Assembly: GCA_902588975.1 (NCBI GenBank)
Contig: CACIRJ010000001.1
Span: forward strand, 1-64,000
Length of the DNA: 64,000 bases
Origin: an uncultured Pelagibacteraceae bacterium
Lineage (GTDB): Bacteria > Pseudomonadota > Alphaproteobacteria > Pelagibacterales > Pelagibacteraceae
Reading direction: 5' to 3'
A program made the position numbers and the translations under genes. A model generated the notes under the pieces. That model worked only from the letters and a program-made list of their open reading frames with translations. It searched no databases and was not told where the DNA came from. Within the stretch, counting starts at the first letter, position 1. The number at the start of each line of letters is the position of its first letter. Below, in pieces: positions 52,071 through 64,000 of this stretch.

Positions 52071-55000
52071 ATGCAATTATCTTTTACAGAAAAAAAGAAT
52101 ATTAGAAAAAGTTTTGGTAAGTTAAAAGAAAGCTTATCTATACCCAATCTTATTGAAGTTCAAAAAAATTCATACAAAGAGCTAACAGAATTTAAACAAG
52201 ACGTTGAACAACATCTTGTGAAAGGTTTTGATAGAGTATTTAAAAGTATTTTTCCAATTGAAGATTTAAACGACAAAGCAACATTAGAGTACGTGTCATA
52301 TAATTTAGAGAAGCCGAAATTTGATGTTGAAGAGTGTATAGCAAGAGGTTTAACTTATTCTGCTGCACTTAAATGTACACTTAGATTGGTTGTTTATGAA
52401 ATAGATCAAGAGAACAATACAAAAGATATTTTGTCAGCAAAAGAGCAAGAAGTTTATATGGGTGAAGTTCCTATGATGACTAATAGTGGAACATTTATTA
52501 CCAATGGAGTCCAAAGAGTTGTAGTAAATCAAATGCACAGAAGTCCTGGTGTTTTTTTTGATCACGATAAAGGAAAATCCCATGCAAGTGGAAAATTATT
52601 ATTTAATTGCCGTGTAATTCCTAATCGAGGCTCATGGTTAGACTTTGAGTTTGATGTAAAAGATTTATTGTATTTTAGAATAGATCGAAAAAAGAAAATA
52701 TTAGTTTCTACATTGCTGCAAGCTTTAGGTTTTTCAAAAAATGATATTGTTAATGAGTTTTATCAAAAGGAAACATTAACTTTTGATAAAAGTTTAAATA
52801 AATGGAAAACAAAATTTGATCCAGATAATTATAAAGCTAAAAATTTTTCAGAAGAAGTTGTAGATGCAAAAAATAACAAAGTAGTTGTAAAATTAGGTGA
52901 AAAAATAAATTTTTTAACTGCCAAAAAACTATCAAATGATGGTTTGAAGGAAATTTTTGTCTCTAACGAGTCTTTATATGGTAAATTTTTACATAGAGAA
53001 ATAACTATTGGTGAAGATACATTTAAAATAGGTACAGAACTAAATGAGACCATAGTAAATAAAATTATAGAAGCTGAAATTAAGTCACTAGAAATTTCTA
53101 AGACAAATTCAATTAATAAAGGTCCATATTTATTATTAAGTATTTTTAATGATAAAAATGAAAATAAAAATGACGCTATAACAGAAATTTATAAGGTTTT
53201 GAGACCTGGAGAGCCTCCTACAATCGAGATAGCTACTCAAATATTTAATAATTTGTTTTTTAGTTCTGATAGATACGATTTATCAGATGTTGGAAGAGTA
53301 AAAATGAATTCACGACTAGAATTGACATGTTCTGATAAAATTACAATTTTAAGAAATGATGATATACTTGCAATAATTCAGAAAATGCTAGACTTAAGAG
53401 ATGGCAAAGATGAAGTTGATGATATTGATCATTTAGGCAATAGAAGAGTTAGATCTGTTGGAGAACTCGTAGAAAATCAAGCTCGTATAGGTGTATATAG
53501 AATGGAAAGAGCTATAAAAGAGAAAATGACAACTTTAGATGTTGAGTCAGCTATGCCGCAAGATTTAATTAATGCTAAACCTTTAACAATTTCTCTCAAA
53601 GATTTCTTTGCTACATCACAACTCTCACAGTTTATGGATCAAACTAATCCACTCTCTGAAATCACTCACAAGAGAAGAGTTTCAGCTTTAGGACCGGGTG
53701 GATTAACTAGAGAAAGGGCTGGATTTGAAGTTCGTGATGTTCATCCAACACACTATGGAAGAATTTGCCCAATAGAAACTCCAGAAGGTCCAAACATAGG
53801 TTTAATTAACAGTTTATCAACTTATTCAAAAATAAATAAGTATGGTTTCATTGAAAGTCCATATAAAAAGGTAAAAGATGGAATAGTTCAAAACAATATA
53901 GAATATCTATCAGCAATGGAAGAAACCAAGTTTACTATTGCTCAAGCTAATTCATTAATTGATAAAAATGGAAAATTTACTGAGGAACTGGTCTCATGTA
54001 GGCAGAATTTGAATTTTATTTTAGCTAAACCCGAGAATATTGATTATATTGACGTATCACCCAAACAACTCGTGTCAGTGGCTGCCTCACTTATTCCATT
54101 TTTGGAAAATGATGATGCTAATAGAGCATTAATGGGATCTAACATGATGAGACAAGCAGTTCCTTTATTAAAACCAGAAGCACCACTTGTTGGAACAGGC
54201 ATTGAAAGTGATGTTGCTCTTGATTCTGGTGTAACAATTGTTGCAAAACGTGATGGTGTTGTTGATAAAATTGATGGTAAAAGAATAGTGATCAAAGCTT
54301 CTGGAGAAAAAGATTATTCTAAATCAGGTGTTGATATATATAATTTACAGAAATTTAAAAGATCTAACCAAAATACATGCATAAATCAAAAACCACTAGT
54401 AAGAGTAGGTGATAAGGTAAAATCTGGTGATATTATAGCTGACGGTCCATCCACTAAAGTTGGAGAGTTGGCTTTAGGTAAGAACGTAACTGTAGCTTTC
54501 ATGCCTTGGCAAGGATATAATTTTGAAGATTCAATATTAATTTCTGAAAGATGTGTAACAGACGACGTTTTTACTTCTATCCACATTGAGGAATACGAAG
54601 TAATGGCTAGAGATACAAAATTAGGAGAAGAAGATATTACTAGGGACATACCTAATGTTAATGAAGAGTCATTAAAAAATTTAGACGAGTCAGGAATAGT
54701 TTACATAGGAGCAGAAGTAAAACCAGGAGATATTTTGGTAGGTAAAGTTACTCCAAAAGGAGATACTGCATCAGGCCCTGAAGAAAAATTACTAAGATCA
54801 ATATTTGGAGAAAAAGCAATTGATGTTACCGATACATCATTAAAAATGCCAAGTGGAAGTGGTGGTATAGTAGTTGATGTGAGAGTATTTAATCGACATG
54901 GTATTGATAAAGATGAAAGATCCATAACTATTGAGCGAGCAGAAATCGAGAGTGTTCAAGAAGATAAAAAGGTTGAAGAAGAAATCTTAGAAAGAAGTAT

Positions 55001-56153
55001 AAAACAGAGATTGTCATCAATATTAAATGGAACAAAAATTAATAAAAAAGTTAAAGATGTAGAAGCAAATACATTTTTATCTGAGGAGGCAATTAATAAT
55101 TTACCTATTTCTGATTTATTTAAAATATCAGTAGATGAGCAAGATAAACTATCTTCTTTGTCTCAAATTAAAGATCAATACAATAGTGCTAAACAAGATA
55201 TTCAAGAAAGATTTGAAGATAAAGTTTTAAAAATTAGACAAGGTGACGATTTATTACCTAGTGTTATGAAAATGGTTAAAGTTTTTGTTGCTATAAAAAG
55301 AAGATTAAGACCAGGAGATAAAATGTCTGGAAGACATGGAAATAAAGGTGTTGTAAGTAAAATAGTTCCAGTTGAAGATATGCCCTATAGAGAAAATGGT
55401 AAACCAGTTGATATTGTTCTTAATCCATTAGGCGTTCCTAGCAGGATGAATGTTGGTCAAATATTAGAGACACACTTAGGATGGTCTTGCACAGAGTTAG
55501 GTGAGAAATTGAATCAGTTAGTAAATGAAAACCAAAAGAAGATTGAAAAGACAGAGAAGATCAAATCATTTTTGAAAAATGTATATGGTAAAGAAATATA
55601 TGAAGAAGATATTGAACAATTAAGTCAATCTGAATTTGAGGATTTATGTTCAAATATAAGAAAAGGTGTTCCGATAGCTACGCCAGTTTTTGATGGCGCC
55701 AAAGAAAACGATGTTACCAAAATGTTAGAATTAGCTGAATTACCAAACTCAGGTCAAACTACACTTTGGGATGGAAGAACTGGAGAGAAATTTGATAGAC
55801 CCGTTACAGTCGGGACAATTTATATGTTAAAACTTCATCATTTAGTTGAAGATAAAATTCATGCAAGATCTACTGGACCTTACAGTTTAGTAACTCAACA
55901 GCCTCTTGGGGGCAAGGCACAATTAGGTGGTCAACGATTTGGTGAAATGGAAGTTTGGGCATTAGAGGCTTATGGGGCTTCATATACACTACAAGAAATT
56001 CTCACTGTTAAGTCAGATGATGTAGCTGGAAGAGTTAAGGTCTATGAAACAATAGTTAAAGGTGAAGAAAATTTTGAGTCAGGTATACCTGAGTCATTTA
56101 ATGTTTTAGTTAAAGAAATTAAATCACTAGCACTAAATGTGGAGCTAAATTAA
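52071..56153 (+). CDS. rpoB: DNA-directed RNA polymerase beta subunit
   Basis: The 1360 residues show the catalytic-core landmarks of beta: [20 protein letters not shown], then the rifampicin region ([20 protein letters not shown] and [20 protein letters not shown]), then [48 protein letters not shown] and the C-terminal [20 protein letters not shown] follow. It forms the RNA polymerase core with beta-prime, alpha and omega. The ATG lies 8 nt after the rplL-rpoB hairpin, and rpoC follows after 1 nt. Confidence 0.98.
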   Translation: MQLSFTEKKNIRKSFGKLKESLSIPNLIEVQKNSYKELTEFKQDVEQHLVKGFDRVFKSIFPIEDLNDKATLEYVSYNLEKPKFDVEECIARGLTYSAALKCTLRLVVYEIDQENNTKDILSAKEQEVYMGEVPMMTNSGTFITNGVQRVVVNQMHRSPGVFFDHDKGKSHASGKLLFNCRVIPNRGSWLDFEFDVKDLLYFRIDRKKKILVSTLLQALGFSKNDIVNEFYQKETLTFDKSLNKWKTKFDPDNYKAKNFSEEVVDAKNNKVVVKLGEKINFLTAKKLSNDGLKEIFVSNESLYGKFLHREITIGEDTFKIGTELNETIVNKIIEAEIKSLEISKTNSINKGPYLLLSIFNDKNENKNDAITEIYKVLRPGEPPTIEIATQIFNNLFFSSDRYDLSDVGRVKMNSRLELTCSDKITILRNDDILAIIQKMLDLRDGKDEVDDIDHLGNRRVRSVGELVENQARIGVYRMERAIKEKMTTLDVESAMPQDLINAKPLTISLKDFFATSQLSQFMDQTNPLSEITHKRRVSALGPGGLTRERAGFEVRDVHPTHYGRICPIETPEGPNIGLINSLSTYSKINKYGFIESPYKKVKDGIVQNNIEYLSAMEETKFTIAQANSLIDKNGKFTEELVSCRQNLNFILAKPENIDYIDVSPKQLVSVAASLIPFLENDDANRALMGSNMMRQAVPLLKPEAPLVGTGIESDVALDSGVTIVAKRDGVVDKIDGKRIVIKASGEKDYSKSGVDIYNLQKFKRSNQNTCINQKPLVRVGDKVKSGDIIADGPSTKVGELALGKNVTVAFMPWQGYNFEDSILISERCVTDDVFTSIHIEEYEVMARDTKLGEEDITRDIPNVNEESLKNLDESGIVYIGAEVKPGDILVGKVTPKGDTASGPEEKLLRSIFGEKAIDVTDTSLKMPSGSGGIVVDVRVFNRHGIDKDERSITIERAEIESVQEDKKVEEEILERSIKQRLSSILNGTKINKKVKDVEANTFLSEEAINNLPISDLFKISVDEQDKLSSLSQIKDQYNSAKQDIQERFEDKVLKIRQGDDLLPSVMKMVKVFVAIKRRLRPGDKMSGRHGNKGVVSKIVPVEDMPYRENGKPVDIVLNPLGVPSRMNVGQILETHLGWSCTELGEKLNQLVNENQKKIEKTEKIKSFLKNVYGKEIYEEDIEQLSQSEFEDLCSNIRKGVPIATPVFDGAKENDVTKMLELAELPNSGQTTLWDGRTGEKFDRPVTVGTIYMLKLHHLVEDKIHARSTGPYSLVTQQPLGGKAQLGGQRFGEMEVWALEAYGASYTLQEILTVKSDDVAGRVKVYETIVKGEENFESGIPESFNVLVKEIKSLALNVELN

Positions 56154-56154
56154 T

Positions 56155-59100
56155 ATGAGTAAAGAATTAACAGACCTATTTAAATCTTCAGAAATTTCAG
56201 AAGCGCAAAATTTTAATAGCATAAAAATAACACTTGCTAGTCCAGAGAAAATTAAATCATGGACTTATGGAGAAATCAAAAAGCCTGAAACAATAAATTA
56301 CAGAACTTTCAGACCTGAAAAGGATGGATTATTTTGTGCAAGAATATTTGGACCGATAAAGGATTATGAGTGTCTTTGTGGTAAGTACAAAAGAATGAAA
56401 TTCAGAGGAATTATATGTGAAAAATGTGGAGTTGAGGTTACAAAGTCAAATGTCAGACGTGAAAGAATGGGTCATATTAATTTAGCAACCCCAGTTGCTC
56501 ATATATGGTTCTTAAAATCGTTACCAAGTAGAATATCCCTTGCAATAGATATGAAGCTTAAAGAGGTAGAAAGAGTACTCTATTTTGAAAACTTCATAGT
56601 TATTGAACCAGGCTTAACAGGACTTAAAAAGAATCAGCTTTTAGGTGAAGAAGAACTTATAAAATATCAAGATGAGCATGGTGAAGAGTCTTTTACTGCC
56701 GGTATTGGAGCTGAAGCAATCCTAGAAATTTTAAAATCAATAGATTTAGAGCAAGAAAAAGAGGCTTTAATTAAATCAATTAAAGAGACAAAATCGAAAG
56801 TTTCAGAAGAAAGATCAATTAAAAGATTAAAACTAATAGAGTCTTTTATAGAGACTGGAAATAAACCAGAATGGATGATTTTAACTACTATACCAGTAAT
56901 CCCTCCTGAATTAAGACCATTAGTACCGTTAGATGGAGGTAGATTTGCTACCTCTGATTTAAATGATTTATATAGAAGGGTTATAAATAGAAACAACCGT
57001 TTAAAAAGATTAATGGATCTAAAGGCTCCAGATATAATTGTAAGAAATGAAAAACGAATGCTTCAAGAGTCAGTAGATGCATTATTTGACAATGGTAGAA
57101 GAGGAAGAGTAATTACAGGTACAGGTAAAAGACCACTAAAATCTTTAGCAGAGATGTTAAAAGGTAAACAAGGACGATTTAGACAAAATTTATTGGGTAA
57201 AAGAGTCGATTATTCTGGAAGATCTGTAATAGTAGTTGGACCAGACTTAAAATTACATGAATGCGGTTTGCCAAAAAAAATGGCTTTAGAATTATTTAAA
57301 CCATTTTTATATGCAAGATTAAACAAACTCGGATTAGCATCAACTATCAAGCAAGCTAAGAAACTTGTTGAAAGAGAGAGAAATGAAGTTTGGGATGCCT
57401 TAGAATTAATTGTTAGGGAACATCCAGTTATATTAAATAGAGCACCAACACTTCATAGATTAGGAGTTCAGGCATTCGAACCAAAATTAATTGAGGGAAA
57501 TGCAATTGAATTACATCCACTAACTTGTGCTGCATTCAACGCAGACTTTGATGGTGATCAAATGGCAGTTCATGTACCATTAAGTTTAGAGGCACAATTA
57601 GAAGCAAGAGTTTTAATGATGTCTACAAACAACATTTTAAGCCCATCAAATGGAAAACCTATAATTGTTCCGAGTCAGGATATGATTTTAGGTATATATT
57701 ATCTTTCTCAACCACCATATCAAACAGATAGAGTCGAAGGATATTTTGTAAATAACTCAGAGATTGAACATGCTTTAGAAATTGGTCAAATTAAAGTTCA
57801 TTCAAGAATTGTTTCAAGATTTGCAACTGTTGATGAAAAAGGTAATACTAAATATGAAAAACATATTAGTACAGCTGGAAGATTTTTATTAGCAAACTTA
57901 ATTCCAAAAAATATTAATAATAAATTTGCTTTAGTTGACAGATTATTGCCTAAGAAAATAGTTTCTGAGGTTATTGATCACGTTTTCCGATTTTCTGGAC
58001 AGAAAAGTACAGTAATATTTTGTGACAAATTAAAGGACCTGGGATTTAAACATGCATTTAAAGCTGGAATATCATTTGGTAAAGACGATCTAGTAATTCC
58101 AGATAACAAACAGCAATTAATTGATGAAACAAAAAAATTAATATCCGATTATGAAAATCAATACGCAGAAGGATTAATAACTAGAGGTGAAAAATATAAT
58201 AAAGTTATTGATGCGTGGTCAAAATGTACAGACAAAGTAGCTTCTGAAATGATGAAAAGAATTTCTGCTACAGAAATGACAGAAGATGGTCTAAAAATTA
58301 ATTCAGTATTTATGATGGCAGACAGTGGTGCAAGAGGTTCTGCGGCTCAAATGAAGCAATTAGCCGGTATGAGAGGCTTAATAGCAAAACCATCTGGAGA
58401 AATTATAGAATCACCAATTACATCCAACTTTAAAGAAGGTTTAACCGCTCTAGAGTATTTTAATTCAACACACGGTGCTAGAAAAGGATTAGCAGATACA
58501 GCATTAAAGACAGCAAGCTCAGGATACTTAACTAGAAGACTTTGCGATGTTGCTCAAGATTTAACCATAACTTCTTCTAAGTGTACTGCTAAATGTGGTT
58601 CAATAAAACTAACGGAAGTACTAGAAGGTGGAAATATTATGGTTAGTTTATCTGAAAGAGCTCTTGGAAGAGTAGCAGCAAAAGATGTAAAAAATCCATT
58701 AACTGGAGATGTTTTAATCAAAAAAGATCAAATGATTGATGAAGCAGGATGTGAAAAAATAGATTCTGCTGGTGTGAAGAGCCTCAATGTTTATTCAGTA
58801 ATGACATGTGGAATGAAGGAAGGTGTTTGTGCCACTTCATATGGAAGAGATCTTTCTAGAGGAAAAATGGTTCATGTTGGTGAAGCGATTGGAATGATAT
58901 CAGCTCAATCAATAGGAGAACCAGGTACTCAACTTACAATGAGAACTTTCCACGTTGGAGGAACAGCATCAGTTAAACAAGACTCTCAAATAGTATCAAA
59001 TAATGATGGTACTTTAAAAATTGTTAATACAAACTTATTATTAGATTCAAAAAAGAATTTAATTGTAATGGGAAGAAATACCGAATTATCAATAGAAGAC

Positions 59101-60321
59101 GATAATGGACTTCAAGTAGCATCCTACAAAGTGCCATATGGATCGAAACTTTTCTTTGAGAATGGAGATAAAGTTAAAAAAGGATCAAAAATATGTGAGT
59201 GGGATCCATATACTACTCCAGTTATTGCTGAAAAAGATGGAATAGCAAATTATGTAGATTTAATAGATGGTGTATCAATTGCAGAAACGACAGATGATGC
59301 AACTGGAATTTCTACAAAAGCTGTTGTTGATTGGAAAACTCAATCTAAAAATACAGATTTAAAACCAAGAATTACTCTAAGAGACGCAAAAGGTAATGTT
59401 ATAAAAAAAGCTGATGATAATGAGGCAAGATATTACTTAGTACCAGATTCAATTTTATCTGTTAAAGATGGTCAAAAAATTTCGGCTGGAGATGTAATAG
59501 CCAGACTACCTAAAGAGACAACGAAGACTAAAGATATTACAGGAGGTTTACCAAGAGTTGCTGAATTATTTGAAGCGAGAAAAGCAAAAGATAGTGCAAT
59601 TATTGCTGAGAATGATGGTAAAGTAATATTTGGTAAAGAGGTAAGAGGTAAGCAAAGAGTAACAATAGAATCCGAAAATGGTGATACCTCAAGCTATTTA
59701 ATTCCTAAAGGAAAACACATTAACTTCAATCAAGGTGAAAAGATTAAAAAAGGTGAATATTTGTTAGATGGTCAACCATTACCACATGATATTCTGAGAA
59801 TATTAGGTATTGAAGAATTGACTGAATATTTTGTAAACCAGGTACAAGATGTTTATAGGTTACAAGGTGTAATAATAAACGATAAGCACATTGAAGTTAT
59901 TTTAAGACAAATGTTGAAAAAAATTGAAGTAAAAATTCAAGGCGATAGTTCATATTTACCTGGTGAAATTGTCGATAGAATTAAATTTGAAAACACCAAT
60001 GAACAACTTGTTAAAGATGGTAAAAACCCTGCAGTTGGAGAAAGAGTTTTAATGGGAATAACTAAAGCTTCACTTCAAACAGAGTCATTTATTTCAGCTG
60101 CTTCTTTCCAAGAAACAACAAGAGTTTTAACAGACGCTGCTATTAAAGGTAAAGTAGATAAACTATCAGGATTAAAAGAAAATGTAATTGTTGGTAGATT
60201 AGTTCCTGCCGGAACTGGATCTGTTAAAAATTTATGGAACAAGAAAGCTCGTTTAGATGATGAAAAATTCATAGCAGAGAACGAGAAGATTGAACAAGCA
60301 GAAAGCCCTGTAAATCAATAA
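56155..60321 (+). CDS. rpoC: DNA-directed RNA polymerase beta-prime subunit
   Basis: The 1388 residues include the N-terminal zinc site ([20 protein letters not shown]), the lid/rudder region and the catalytic [16 protein letters not shown] (near residue 460). The second zinc-site cysteines are in KCTAKCGSI and [13 protein letters not shown], and [20 protein letters not shown] is the bridge/trigger-helix region. The length is normal for proteobacteria. It begins 1 nt after rpoB. Confidence 0.98.
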   Translation: MSKELTDLFKSSEISEAQNFNSIKITLASPEKIKSWTYGEIKKPETINYRTFRPEKDGLFCARIFGPIKDYECLCGKYKRMKFRGIICEKCGVEVTKSNVRRERMGHINLATPVAHIWFLKSLPSRISLAIDMKLKEVERVLYFENFIVIEPGLTGLKKNQLLGEEELIKYQDEHGEESFTAGIGAEAILEILKSIDLEQEKEALIKSIKETKSKVSEERSIKRLKLIESFIETGNKPEWMILTTIPVIPPELRPLVPLDGGRFATSDLNDLYRRVINRNNRLKRLMDLKAPDIIVRNEKRMLQESVDALFDNGRRGRVITGTGKRPLKSLAEMLKGKQGRFRQNLLGKRVDYSGRSVIVVGPDLKLHECGLPKKMALELFKPFLYARLNKLGLASTIKQAKKLVERERNEVWDALELIVREHPVILNRAPTLHRLGVQAFEPKLIEGNAIELHPLTCAAFNADFDGDQMAVHVPLSLEAQLEARVLMMSTNNILSPSNGKPIIVPSQDMILGIYYLSQPPYQTDRVEGYFVNNSEIEHALEIGQIKVHSRIVSRFATVDEKGNTKYEKHISTAGRFLLANLIPKNINNKFALVDRLLPKKIVSEVIDHVFRFSGQKSTVIFCDKLKDLGFKHAFKAGISFGKDDLVIPDNKQQLIDETKKLISDYENQYAEGLITRGEKYNKVIDAWSKCTDKVASEMMKRISATEMTEDGLKINSVFMMADSGARGSAAQMKQLAGMRGLIAKPSGEIIESPITSNFKEGLTALEYFNSTHGARKGLADTALKTASSGYLTRRLCDVAQDLTITSSKCTAKCGSIKLTEVLEGGNIMVSLSERALGRVAAKDVKNPLTGDVLIKKDQMIDEAGCEKIDSAGVKSLNVYSVMTCGMKEGVCATSYGRDLSRGKMVHVGEAIGMISAQSIGEPGTQLTMRTFHVGGTASVKQDSQIVSNNDGTLKIVNTNLLLDSKKNLIVMGRNTELSIEDDNGLQVASYKVPYGSKLFFENGDKVKKGSKICEWDPYTTPVIAEKDGIANYVDLIDGVSIAETTDDATGISTKAVVDWKTQSKNTDLKPRITLRDAKGNVIKKADDNEARYYLVPDSILSVKDGQKISAGDVIARLPKETTKTKDITGGLPRVAELFEARKAKDSAIIAENDGKVIFGKEVRGKQRVTIESENGDTSSYLIPKGKHINFNQGEKIKKGEYLLDGQPLPHDILRILGIEELTEYFVNQVQDVYRLQGVIINDKHIEVILRQMLKKIEVKIQGDSSYLPGEIVDRIKFENTNEQLVKDGKNPAVGERVLMGITKASLQTESFISAASFQETTRVLTDAAIKGKVDKLSGLKENVIVGRLVPAGTGSVKNLWNKKARLDDEKFIAENEKIEQAESPVNQ

Positions 60322-60350
60322 AAATTCGTCATTTTTCCATGTCTTTTAAT

Positions 60351-60378
60351 TTGACAAATGGAATTTCTATAGTATTTT
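60351..60378 (+). promoter_or_regulatory. Probable promoter for rpsL-rpsG-fusA
   Basis: TTGACA (60351-60356, exact consensus -35) and TATTTT (60373-60378) are separated by 16 bp. Transcription would start near 60385, leaving a leader of about 95 nt before the rpsL ATG at 60480. Confidence 0.55.
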
Positions 60379-60428
60379 GTGCGTGTTTTTGGTTGGAATG
60401 TAGTGACTAGTGCACTAAACGCTGCCAC

Positions 60429-60448
60429 AAATAACCTGACAGTTATTT
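60429..60448 (+). promoter_or_regulatory. Leader hairpin before rpsL
   Basis: AAATAAC (60429-60435) pairs with GTTATTT (60442-60448), loop CTGACA. It sits in the leader 31 nt before the rpsL start and could be an autoregulatory or stability element. Only the structure is seen; no binding partner is known. Confidence 0.35.
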
Positions 60449-60479
60449 CATCTAAAATCAAATTTATATAAAAAATTTT

Positions 60480-60851
60480 ATGCCAACAATTAACCAGTTG
60501 TTAAGAAAAGGACGAGAAAAACAAATTGCTAGGAATAAAGTTCCAGCATTACAAAAACAACCTTTGAAAAGAGGTGTTTGTGTAAAAGTTTATACAACTA
60601 CTCCTAAGAAACCAAACTCTGCACTAAGAAAAGTTGCAAGAGTTAGATTATCAAATGGTTTTGAAGTTACAGCATATATTCCTGGAGAAGGACATAATTT
60701 ACAAGAGCACTCAGTAGTATTAATAAGAGGCGGTCGTGTTAAAGACTTACCTGGTGTTAGATATCATATACTTCGTGGTAATTTAGATACCCAAGGAGTT
60801 GCAAACAGAAAACAGAGACGTTCTTTATATGGAACGAAAAAAGGTAAATAA
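60480..60851 (+). CDS. rpsL: 30S ribosomal protein S12
   Basis: A 123-residue S12 with [20 protein letters not shown] (K-rich decoding loop), [20 protein letters not shown] and [18 protein letters not shown]. The lysines linked to streptomycin sensitivity in other bacteria are in place. It starts a str-type operon, and rpsG begins 2 nt after it. Confidence 0.97.
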   Translation: MPTINQLLRKGREKQIARNKVPALQKQPLKRGVCVKVYTTTPKKPNSALRKVARVRLSNGFEVTAYIPGEGHNLQEHSVVLIRGGRVKDLPGVRYHILRGNLDTQGVANRKQRRSLYGTKKGK

Positions 60852-60853
60852 AC

Positions 60854-61324
60854 ATGTCTCGAAAAAGAAAAGCCCCAAAAAAAATTCCAGTCGTAGATCC
60901 TAAATATAAATCAGTAATAATTCCAAAATTAATCAACTCTATAATGTTAGATGGTAAAAAAACTATCGCAGAAAAAATTGTTTATGATGCAATTGATAAA
61001 ATTAAATCAAAATCAAAGGACGAACCTTTAACAGTATTTAATGATGCAATAAACAATGTAAGACCAACTGTTGAAGTTCGATCGAGACGTGTTGGTGGAG
61101 CTACTTATCAAGTTCCAGTAGAGGTTAAAGCTAAAAGATCACAAGCATTAGCATTAAGATGGATTATCGATGCATCGAGAAAAAGAAAAGATAAAAAAAT
61201 GTCGGATAAATTATTTAATGAAATTTTTGATGCTTATCAAAAAAGAGGTTCAGCAATAAAAAAGAAGGAAGATACACATAAAATGGCAGAGTCTAATAAA
61301 GCTTTTGCACATTTTAGATGGTAA
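60854..61324 (+). CDS. rpsG: 30S ribosomal protein S7
   Basis: A 156-residue S7: [19 protein letters not shown] at the N-terminus, [18 protein letters not shown] and [20 protein letters not shown]. It organises the 30S head. fusA starts 5 nt downstream. Confidence 0.97.
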   Translation: MSRKRKAPKKIPVVDPKYKSVIIPKLINSIMLDGKKTIAEKIVYDAIDKIKSKSKDEPLTVFNDAINNVRPTVEVRSRRVGGATYQVPVEVKAKRSQALALRWIIDASRKRKDKKMSDKLFNEIFDAYQKRGSAIKKKEDTHKMAESNKAFAHFRW

Positions 61325-61329
61325 GTAAT

Positions 61330-63405
61330 ATGGCAAAAACTCATCCACTAAATAAATATAGAAACATTGGTATCATGGCTCATATAGATGCTGGTAAAAC
61401 AACAACTACAGAAAGAATTTTATATTATACAGGTAAGAGTCATAAGATCGGTGAAGTTCATGATGGTGCTGCCACAATGGATTGGATGGAACAAGAGCAG
61501 GAAAGAGGTATTACAATTACATCAGCTGCAACTACTTGTTTTTGGAGAGAGCATAGAATTAATATTATTGACACTCCGGGTCATGTTGATTTTACAATTG
61601 AAGTTGAAAGATCTCTAAAAGTCTTGGACGGTGCCGTTGCAGTATTTGATGGTGTTGCTGGTGTTGAACCACAATCTGAAACAGTTTGGAGACAAGCTGA
61701 TAAATATAAAGTTCCTAGAATTTGTTTTGTAAATAAACTTGATAGGACCGGTGCAGATTTCTTTAGATGTGTGAATATGATTAAAGATAGACTTGGAGCC
61801 AAACCTTTGGTCATGCAGGTCCCTATTGGAATAGAGGCATCATTACAAGGTGTTGTTGATTTAGTTAAAATGAAAGCAATTGTTTGGAAAAACGAAGACC
61901 TTGGAGCTGAATGGGAAGAAAAAGATATTCCAGACGATCTCAAAGAGACATGTGATAAATACAGACAAGAATTAGTTGAGACAGCTGTTGAGCAAGATGA
62001 AAAATTAATGGAAGCATATTTAGGTGGTGAAGAAATTAAACAAGAAGATTTGATTAAATGCGTAAGAAAAGGATGTTTAAACTTCGAATTCGTACCGGTT
62101 TTAACAGGTTCTGCTTTTAAAAATAAAGGTGTTCAACCATTATTAGATGCTGTTGTAGATTACTTACCAAGTCCAGAGGATCTTGGATCTATAATGGGTA
62201 CAAAACCAGGATCTGATGAGGAAATTGAAATGAAGTTTGAGGATAGTGCGCCTTTTTCAGCTTTAGCTTTTAAAGTAGCAACAGACCCATTTGTAGGGAG
62301 TCTTACATTTATTAGAATTTATTCAGGCACAGTTAAATCTGGAACTGGAGTTTATAATACTTCTTCAGATAAAGAAGAAAGAGTTGGAAGAATGCTTTTA
62401 ATGCATGCTAATTCAAGAGAAGATATCAAAGAAGCAAGCGCAGGCGATATAGTTGCACTTGCTGGATTAAAAAATACTATAACAGGTCATACATTAGCAA
62501 ATAAAGACGCACCAGTATTACTTGAACCAATGGAATTTCCAGACCCAGTAATAGAAATTGCAGTTGAGCCTAAATCAAAAGCTGATCAGGAAAAAATGGG
62601 TGAAGCATTAGGTCGATTAGCTAAAGAAGATCCATCTTTTAGAGTGTCATCAGACGAAGAGTCGGGTCAAACAATAATTAAAGGAATGGGTGAATTACAT
62701 TTAGATATAATAGTTGATAGAATGAAAAGAGAATTTAAAGTTGAAGCAAATGTAGGAGCACCTCAGGTTGCATACAGAGAAACAATATTAAATGCTGCTG
62801 AATTTGATTATACCCATAAAAAACAGAGTGGTGGAGCAGGACAGTTTGCTAGAGTAAAATTATCTGTTGAACCACTAGAGCCAGGTAAAGGACGAGAAAT
62901 CGAAAGTAAAATTAAAGGTGGAGCAATACCAAAAGAATTTATACCAGGCGTTGAAAAAGGTGTAGAAACAATAGCAGATGGAGGAATTCTAGCTGGATTT
63001 CCTCTAATAGATTATAAGGTTACAATATTAGATGGTTTGCACCATGATGTTGACTCCAGTGTATTAGCTTTCGAGCTTGCTTCAAGACAATGTTTTAAAG
63101 AAGCATGTGCTCGAGGAACTCTAAAACTTTTAGAACCAGTAATGAGAGTAGAAGTAGTTACTCCGGAAGATTATATGGGCGATGTAATAGGTGATTTGAA
63201 TAGTAGAAGAGGCCAAATAAGTACACAAGAGCAAAGAGGAAATGCAACAGTAATAACTGCAATGGTGCCACTTGCAAATATGTTTGGTTACATAAATAGT
63301 TTAAGATCAATGTCACAAGGTAGAGCCCAATACTCAATGTTTTTTGATCATTACGACAAGGTTCCACAAAATGTTCAAGATGAGGTTACCAAAAAGACAG
63401 GTTAA
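61330..63405 (+). CDS. fusA: Elongation factor G
   Basis: A 691-residue translocase GTPase: [20 protein letters not shown] (P-loop), [15 protein letters not shown] (switch I), [31 protein letters not shown] and the EF-G domains III-V with [20 protein letters not shown] 61330 is preferred because it starts [14 protein letters not shown], the family start, and lies outside rpsG; a frame-open ATG at 61318 overlaps rpsG. Confidence 0.97.
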   Translation: MAKTHPLNKYRNIGIMAHIDAGKTTTTERILYYTGKSHKIGEVHDGAATMDWMEQEQERGITITSAATTCFWREHRINIIDTPGHVDFTIEVERSLKVLDGAVAVFDGVAGVEPQSETVWRQADKYKVPRICFVNKLDRTGADFFRCVNMIKDRLGAKPLVMQVPIGIEASLQGVVDLVKMKAIVWKNEDLGAEWEEKDIPDDLKETCDKYRQELVETAVEQDEKLMEAYLGGEEIKQEDLIKCVRKGCLNFEFVPVLTGSAFKNKGVQPLLDAVVDYLPSPEDLGSIMGTKPGSDEEIEMKFEDSAPFSALAFKVATDPFVGSLTFIRIYSGTVKSGTGVYNTSSDKEERVGRMLLMHANSREDIKEASAGDIVALAGLKNTITGHTLANKDAPVLLEPMEFPDPVIEIAVEPKSKADQEKMGEALGRLAKEDPSFRVSSDEESGQTIIKGMGELHLDIIVDRMKREFKVEANVGAPQVAYRETILNAAEFDYTHKKQSGGAGQFARVKLSVEPLEPGKGREIESKIKGGAIPKEFIPGVEKGVETIADGGILAGFPLIDYKVTILDGLHHDVDSSVLAFELASRQCFKEACARGTLKLLEPVMRVEVVTPEDYMGDVIGDLNSRRGQISTQEQRGNATVITAMVPLANMFGYINSLRSMSQGRAQYSMFFDHYDKVPQNVQDEVTKKTG

Positions 63406-63407
63406 TT

Positions 63408-63716
63408 ATGGATAAACAAAATATTAGAATAAAATTAAGAGCGTACGATAACAAGGTTTTGGATCAGTCGACTGAAGAGATTGTAAATACTGTTAAAAGA
63501 ACTGGAGCCAATATTAAAGGTCCAATTCCTTTACCTACAAAAATAGAGAGATATACTGTTTTAAGATCACCCCATATTGATAAAAAAAGTAGAGAACAAT
63601 TCGAAACTAGAACTCACAAAAGATTAATTGATATTATTGAACCTACACCTGCAACCGTTGAAGCACTAATGAAACTTGATTTAGCATCAGGTGTAGATGT
63701 GGAGATTAAAATATAA
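63408..63716 (+). CDS. rpsJ: 30S ribosomal protein S10
   Basis: A 102-residue S10: [20 protein letters not shown] and [23 protein letters not shown]-type sequence, ending with SGVDVEIKI. It is both a ribosomal protein and a partner in antitermination with NusB. It follows fusA by 2 nt with no tuf gene in between, and overlaps rplC (TAATG). Confidence 0.97.
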   Translation: MDKQNIRIKLRAYDNKVLDQSTEEIVNTVKRTGANIKGPIPLPTKIERYTVLRSPHIDKKSREQFETRTHKRLIDIIEPTPATVEALMKLDLASGVDVEIKI

Positions 63717-64000
63717 TGGATAATTTAGCTTTAATTGGAAAAAAAATTGGGATGTCTAGAGAGTTTTTTAAAACTGGCCAATCAGTTCCAGTTACTGTGT
63801 TAAAAATGGAGACTGGAAGAGTAATAAACGTTATCAATAAAGAGAACAGAGGATATAGCGCAATTCAAATAGGATTTGGAAAAATAAAAAATTCAAAATT
63901 AACCAAAGCCATGAAAGGTTATTTTGCCAAAAAAAATACTGAGCCAAAAAAAACACTTAAAGAGTTTAGGTTAGAAAATACTGAAAATTTCAAAGAAGGA
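63716..64000 (+). CDS. rplC: 50S ribosomal protein L3 (partial, cut by the window end)
   Basis: The ATG at 63716 overlaps the rpsJ stop by 1 nt. The first 95 codons read [20 protein letters not shown] and continue with VPVTVLKMETGRVINVINKE, the L3 N-terminus. The gene continues beyond 64000. This is the S10 operon order rpsJ-rplC. Confidence 0.95.
   Translation, partial: MDNLALIGKKIGMSREFFKTGQSVPVTVLKMETGRVINVINKENRGYSAIQIGFGKIKNSKLTKAMKGYFAKKNTEPKKTLKEFRLENTENFKEG

Noticed and set aside
61318-61329. Longer fusA starting at 61318
   Set aside because: The extra four residues overlap rpsG and are absent from EF-G proteins. [14 protein letters not shown] is the family start.

Overview
The window is a dense, AT-rich bacterial chromosome segment with almost no intergenic DNA, many 1-4 nt gene overlaps, and slow-growth oligotroph gene content: TRAP and TTT transporters, the methylcitrate cycle, a purSQL-bolA-grxD string, a stand-alone GlmU acetyltransferase domain and citramalate synthase. 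Gene content, compactness and base composition fit an alphaproteobacterium of the SAR11 clade (Candidatus Pelagibacter or a close relative). This is inferred from protein character and layout, not from a search. No phage, insertion sequence, CRISPR array or clear defence island is visible.

Layout. 1-1604: the end of a tripartite tricarboxylate transporter (TctB end, TctA). 1601-3663 (minus): thioredoxin-like protein, glycosyltransferase and a small membrane protein. 3684-5414: gamma carbonic anhydrase-like protein, DUF1330 protein and a cytoplasmic BtuF-like protein. 5456-7334 (minus): beta-carbonic-anhydrase-like small protein, PNPOx-fold flavoprotein and a 3-hydroxyisobutyrate-dehydrogenase-family enzyme. 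7343-9120: MFS transporter and rpoZ. 9121-16375: a probable malonate (or similar dicarboxylate) module made of a divergent CaiB/BaiF CoA-transferase, a TRAP transporter and malonyl-CoA decarboxylase, followed by dusA and a TauE/SafE exporter. 16464-21276: phosphohexomutase, then nrdA-nrdB with tandem NrdR boxes and a DUF1289 protein. 21279-25535 (minus): prpD-prpB-prpC and a phosphoglycolate-phosphatase-like HAD. 25605-34606: glmU C-domain, glmS, aroG class II, nadE, cysS, cimA, an rRNA/tRNA SPOUT methyltransferase and rpsD. 34607-41814 (minus): a nine-gene run sfsA-map-purB-purC-purS-purQ-purL-bolA-grxD. 41837-45728: CinA-like protein, gamma-glutamylcyclotransferase-like protein, azlCD, SAF-domain oxidoreductase and a YqaA-like protein. 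45905-49272: five tRNAs, nadK, rlmB and tuf. 49283-64000: secE-nusG-rplKAJL-rpoBC, then rpsL-rpsG-fusA-rpsJ-rplC (cut by the window end).

How the parts fit. The right half is core information processing: translation, transcription, tRNA and nucleotide synthesis. The left half is carbon uptake and catabolism. Transporters sit beside the enzymes that probably use their cargo: TRAP with CoA-transfer and malonyl-CoA decarboxylation, giving acetyl-CoA. The methylcitrate genes handle propionyl-CoA. Regulation is sparse: I see no dedicated transcription-factor gene. The clearest control signals are the paired NrdR boxes before nrdA, a hairpin plus T-run between dctP and dctQ, a hairpin between rplL and rpoB, and the promoter and leader of rpsL.

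No stretch longer than 300 bases lacks a gene. The longest protein-free stretch is 47618-47998, which holds tRNA-Tyr and tRNA-Gly. Starts were moved from the longest open frame for nrdB, nadK, rlmB, fusA, the SPOUT methyltransferase and the beta-CA-like protein, for reasons given in each entry.
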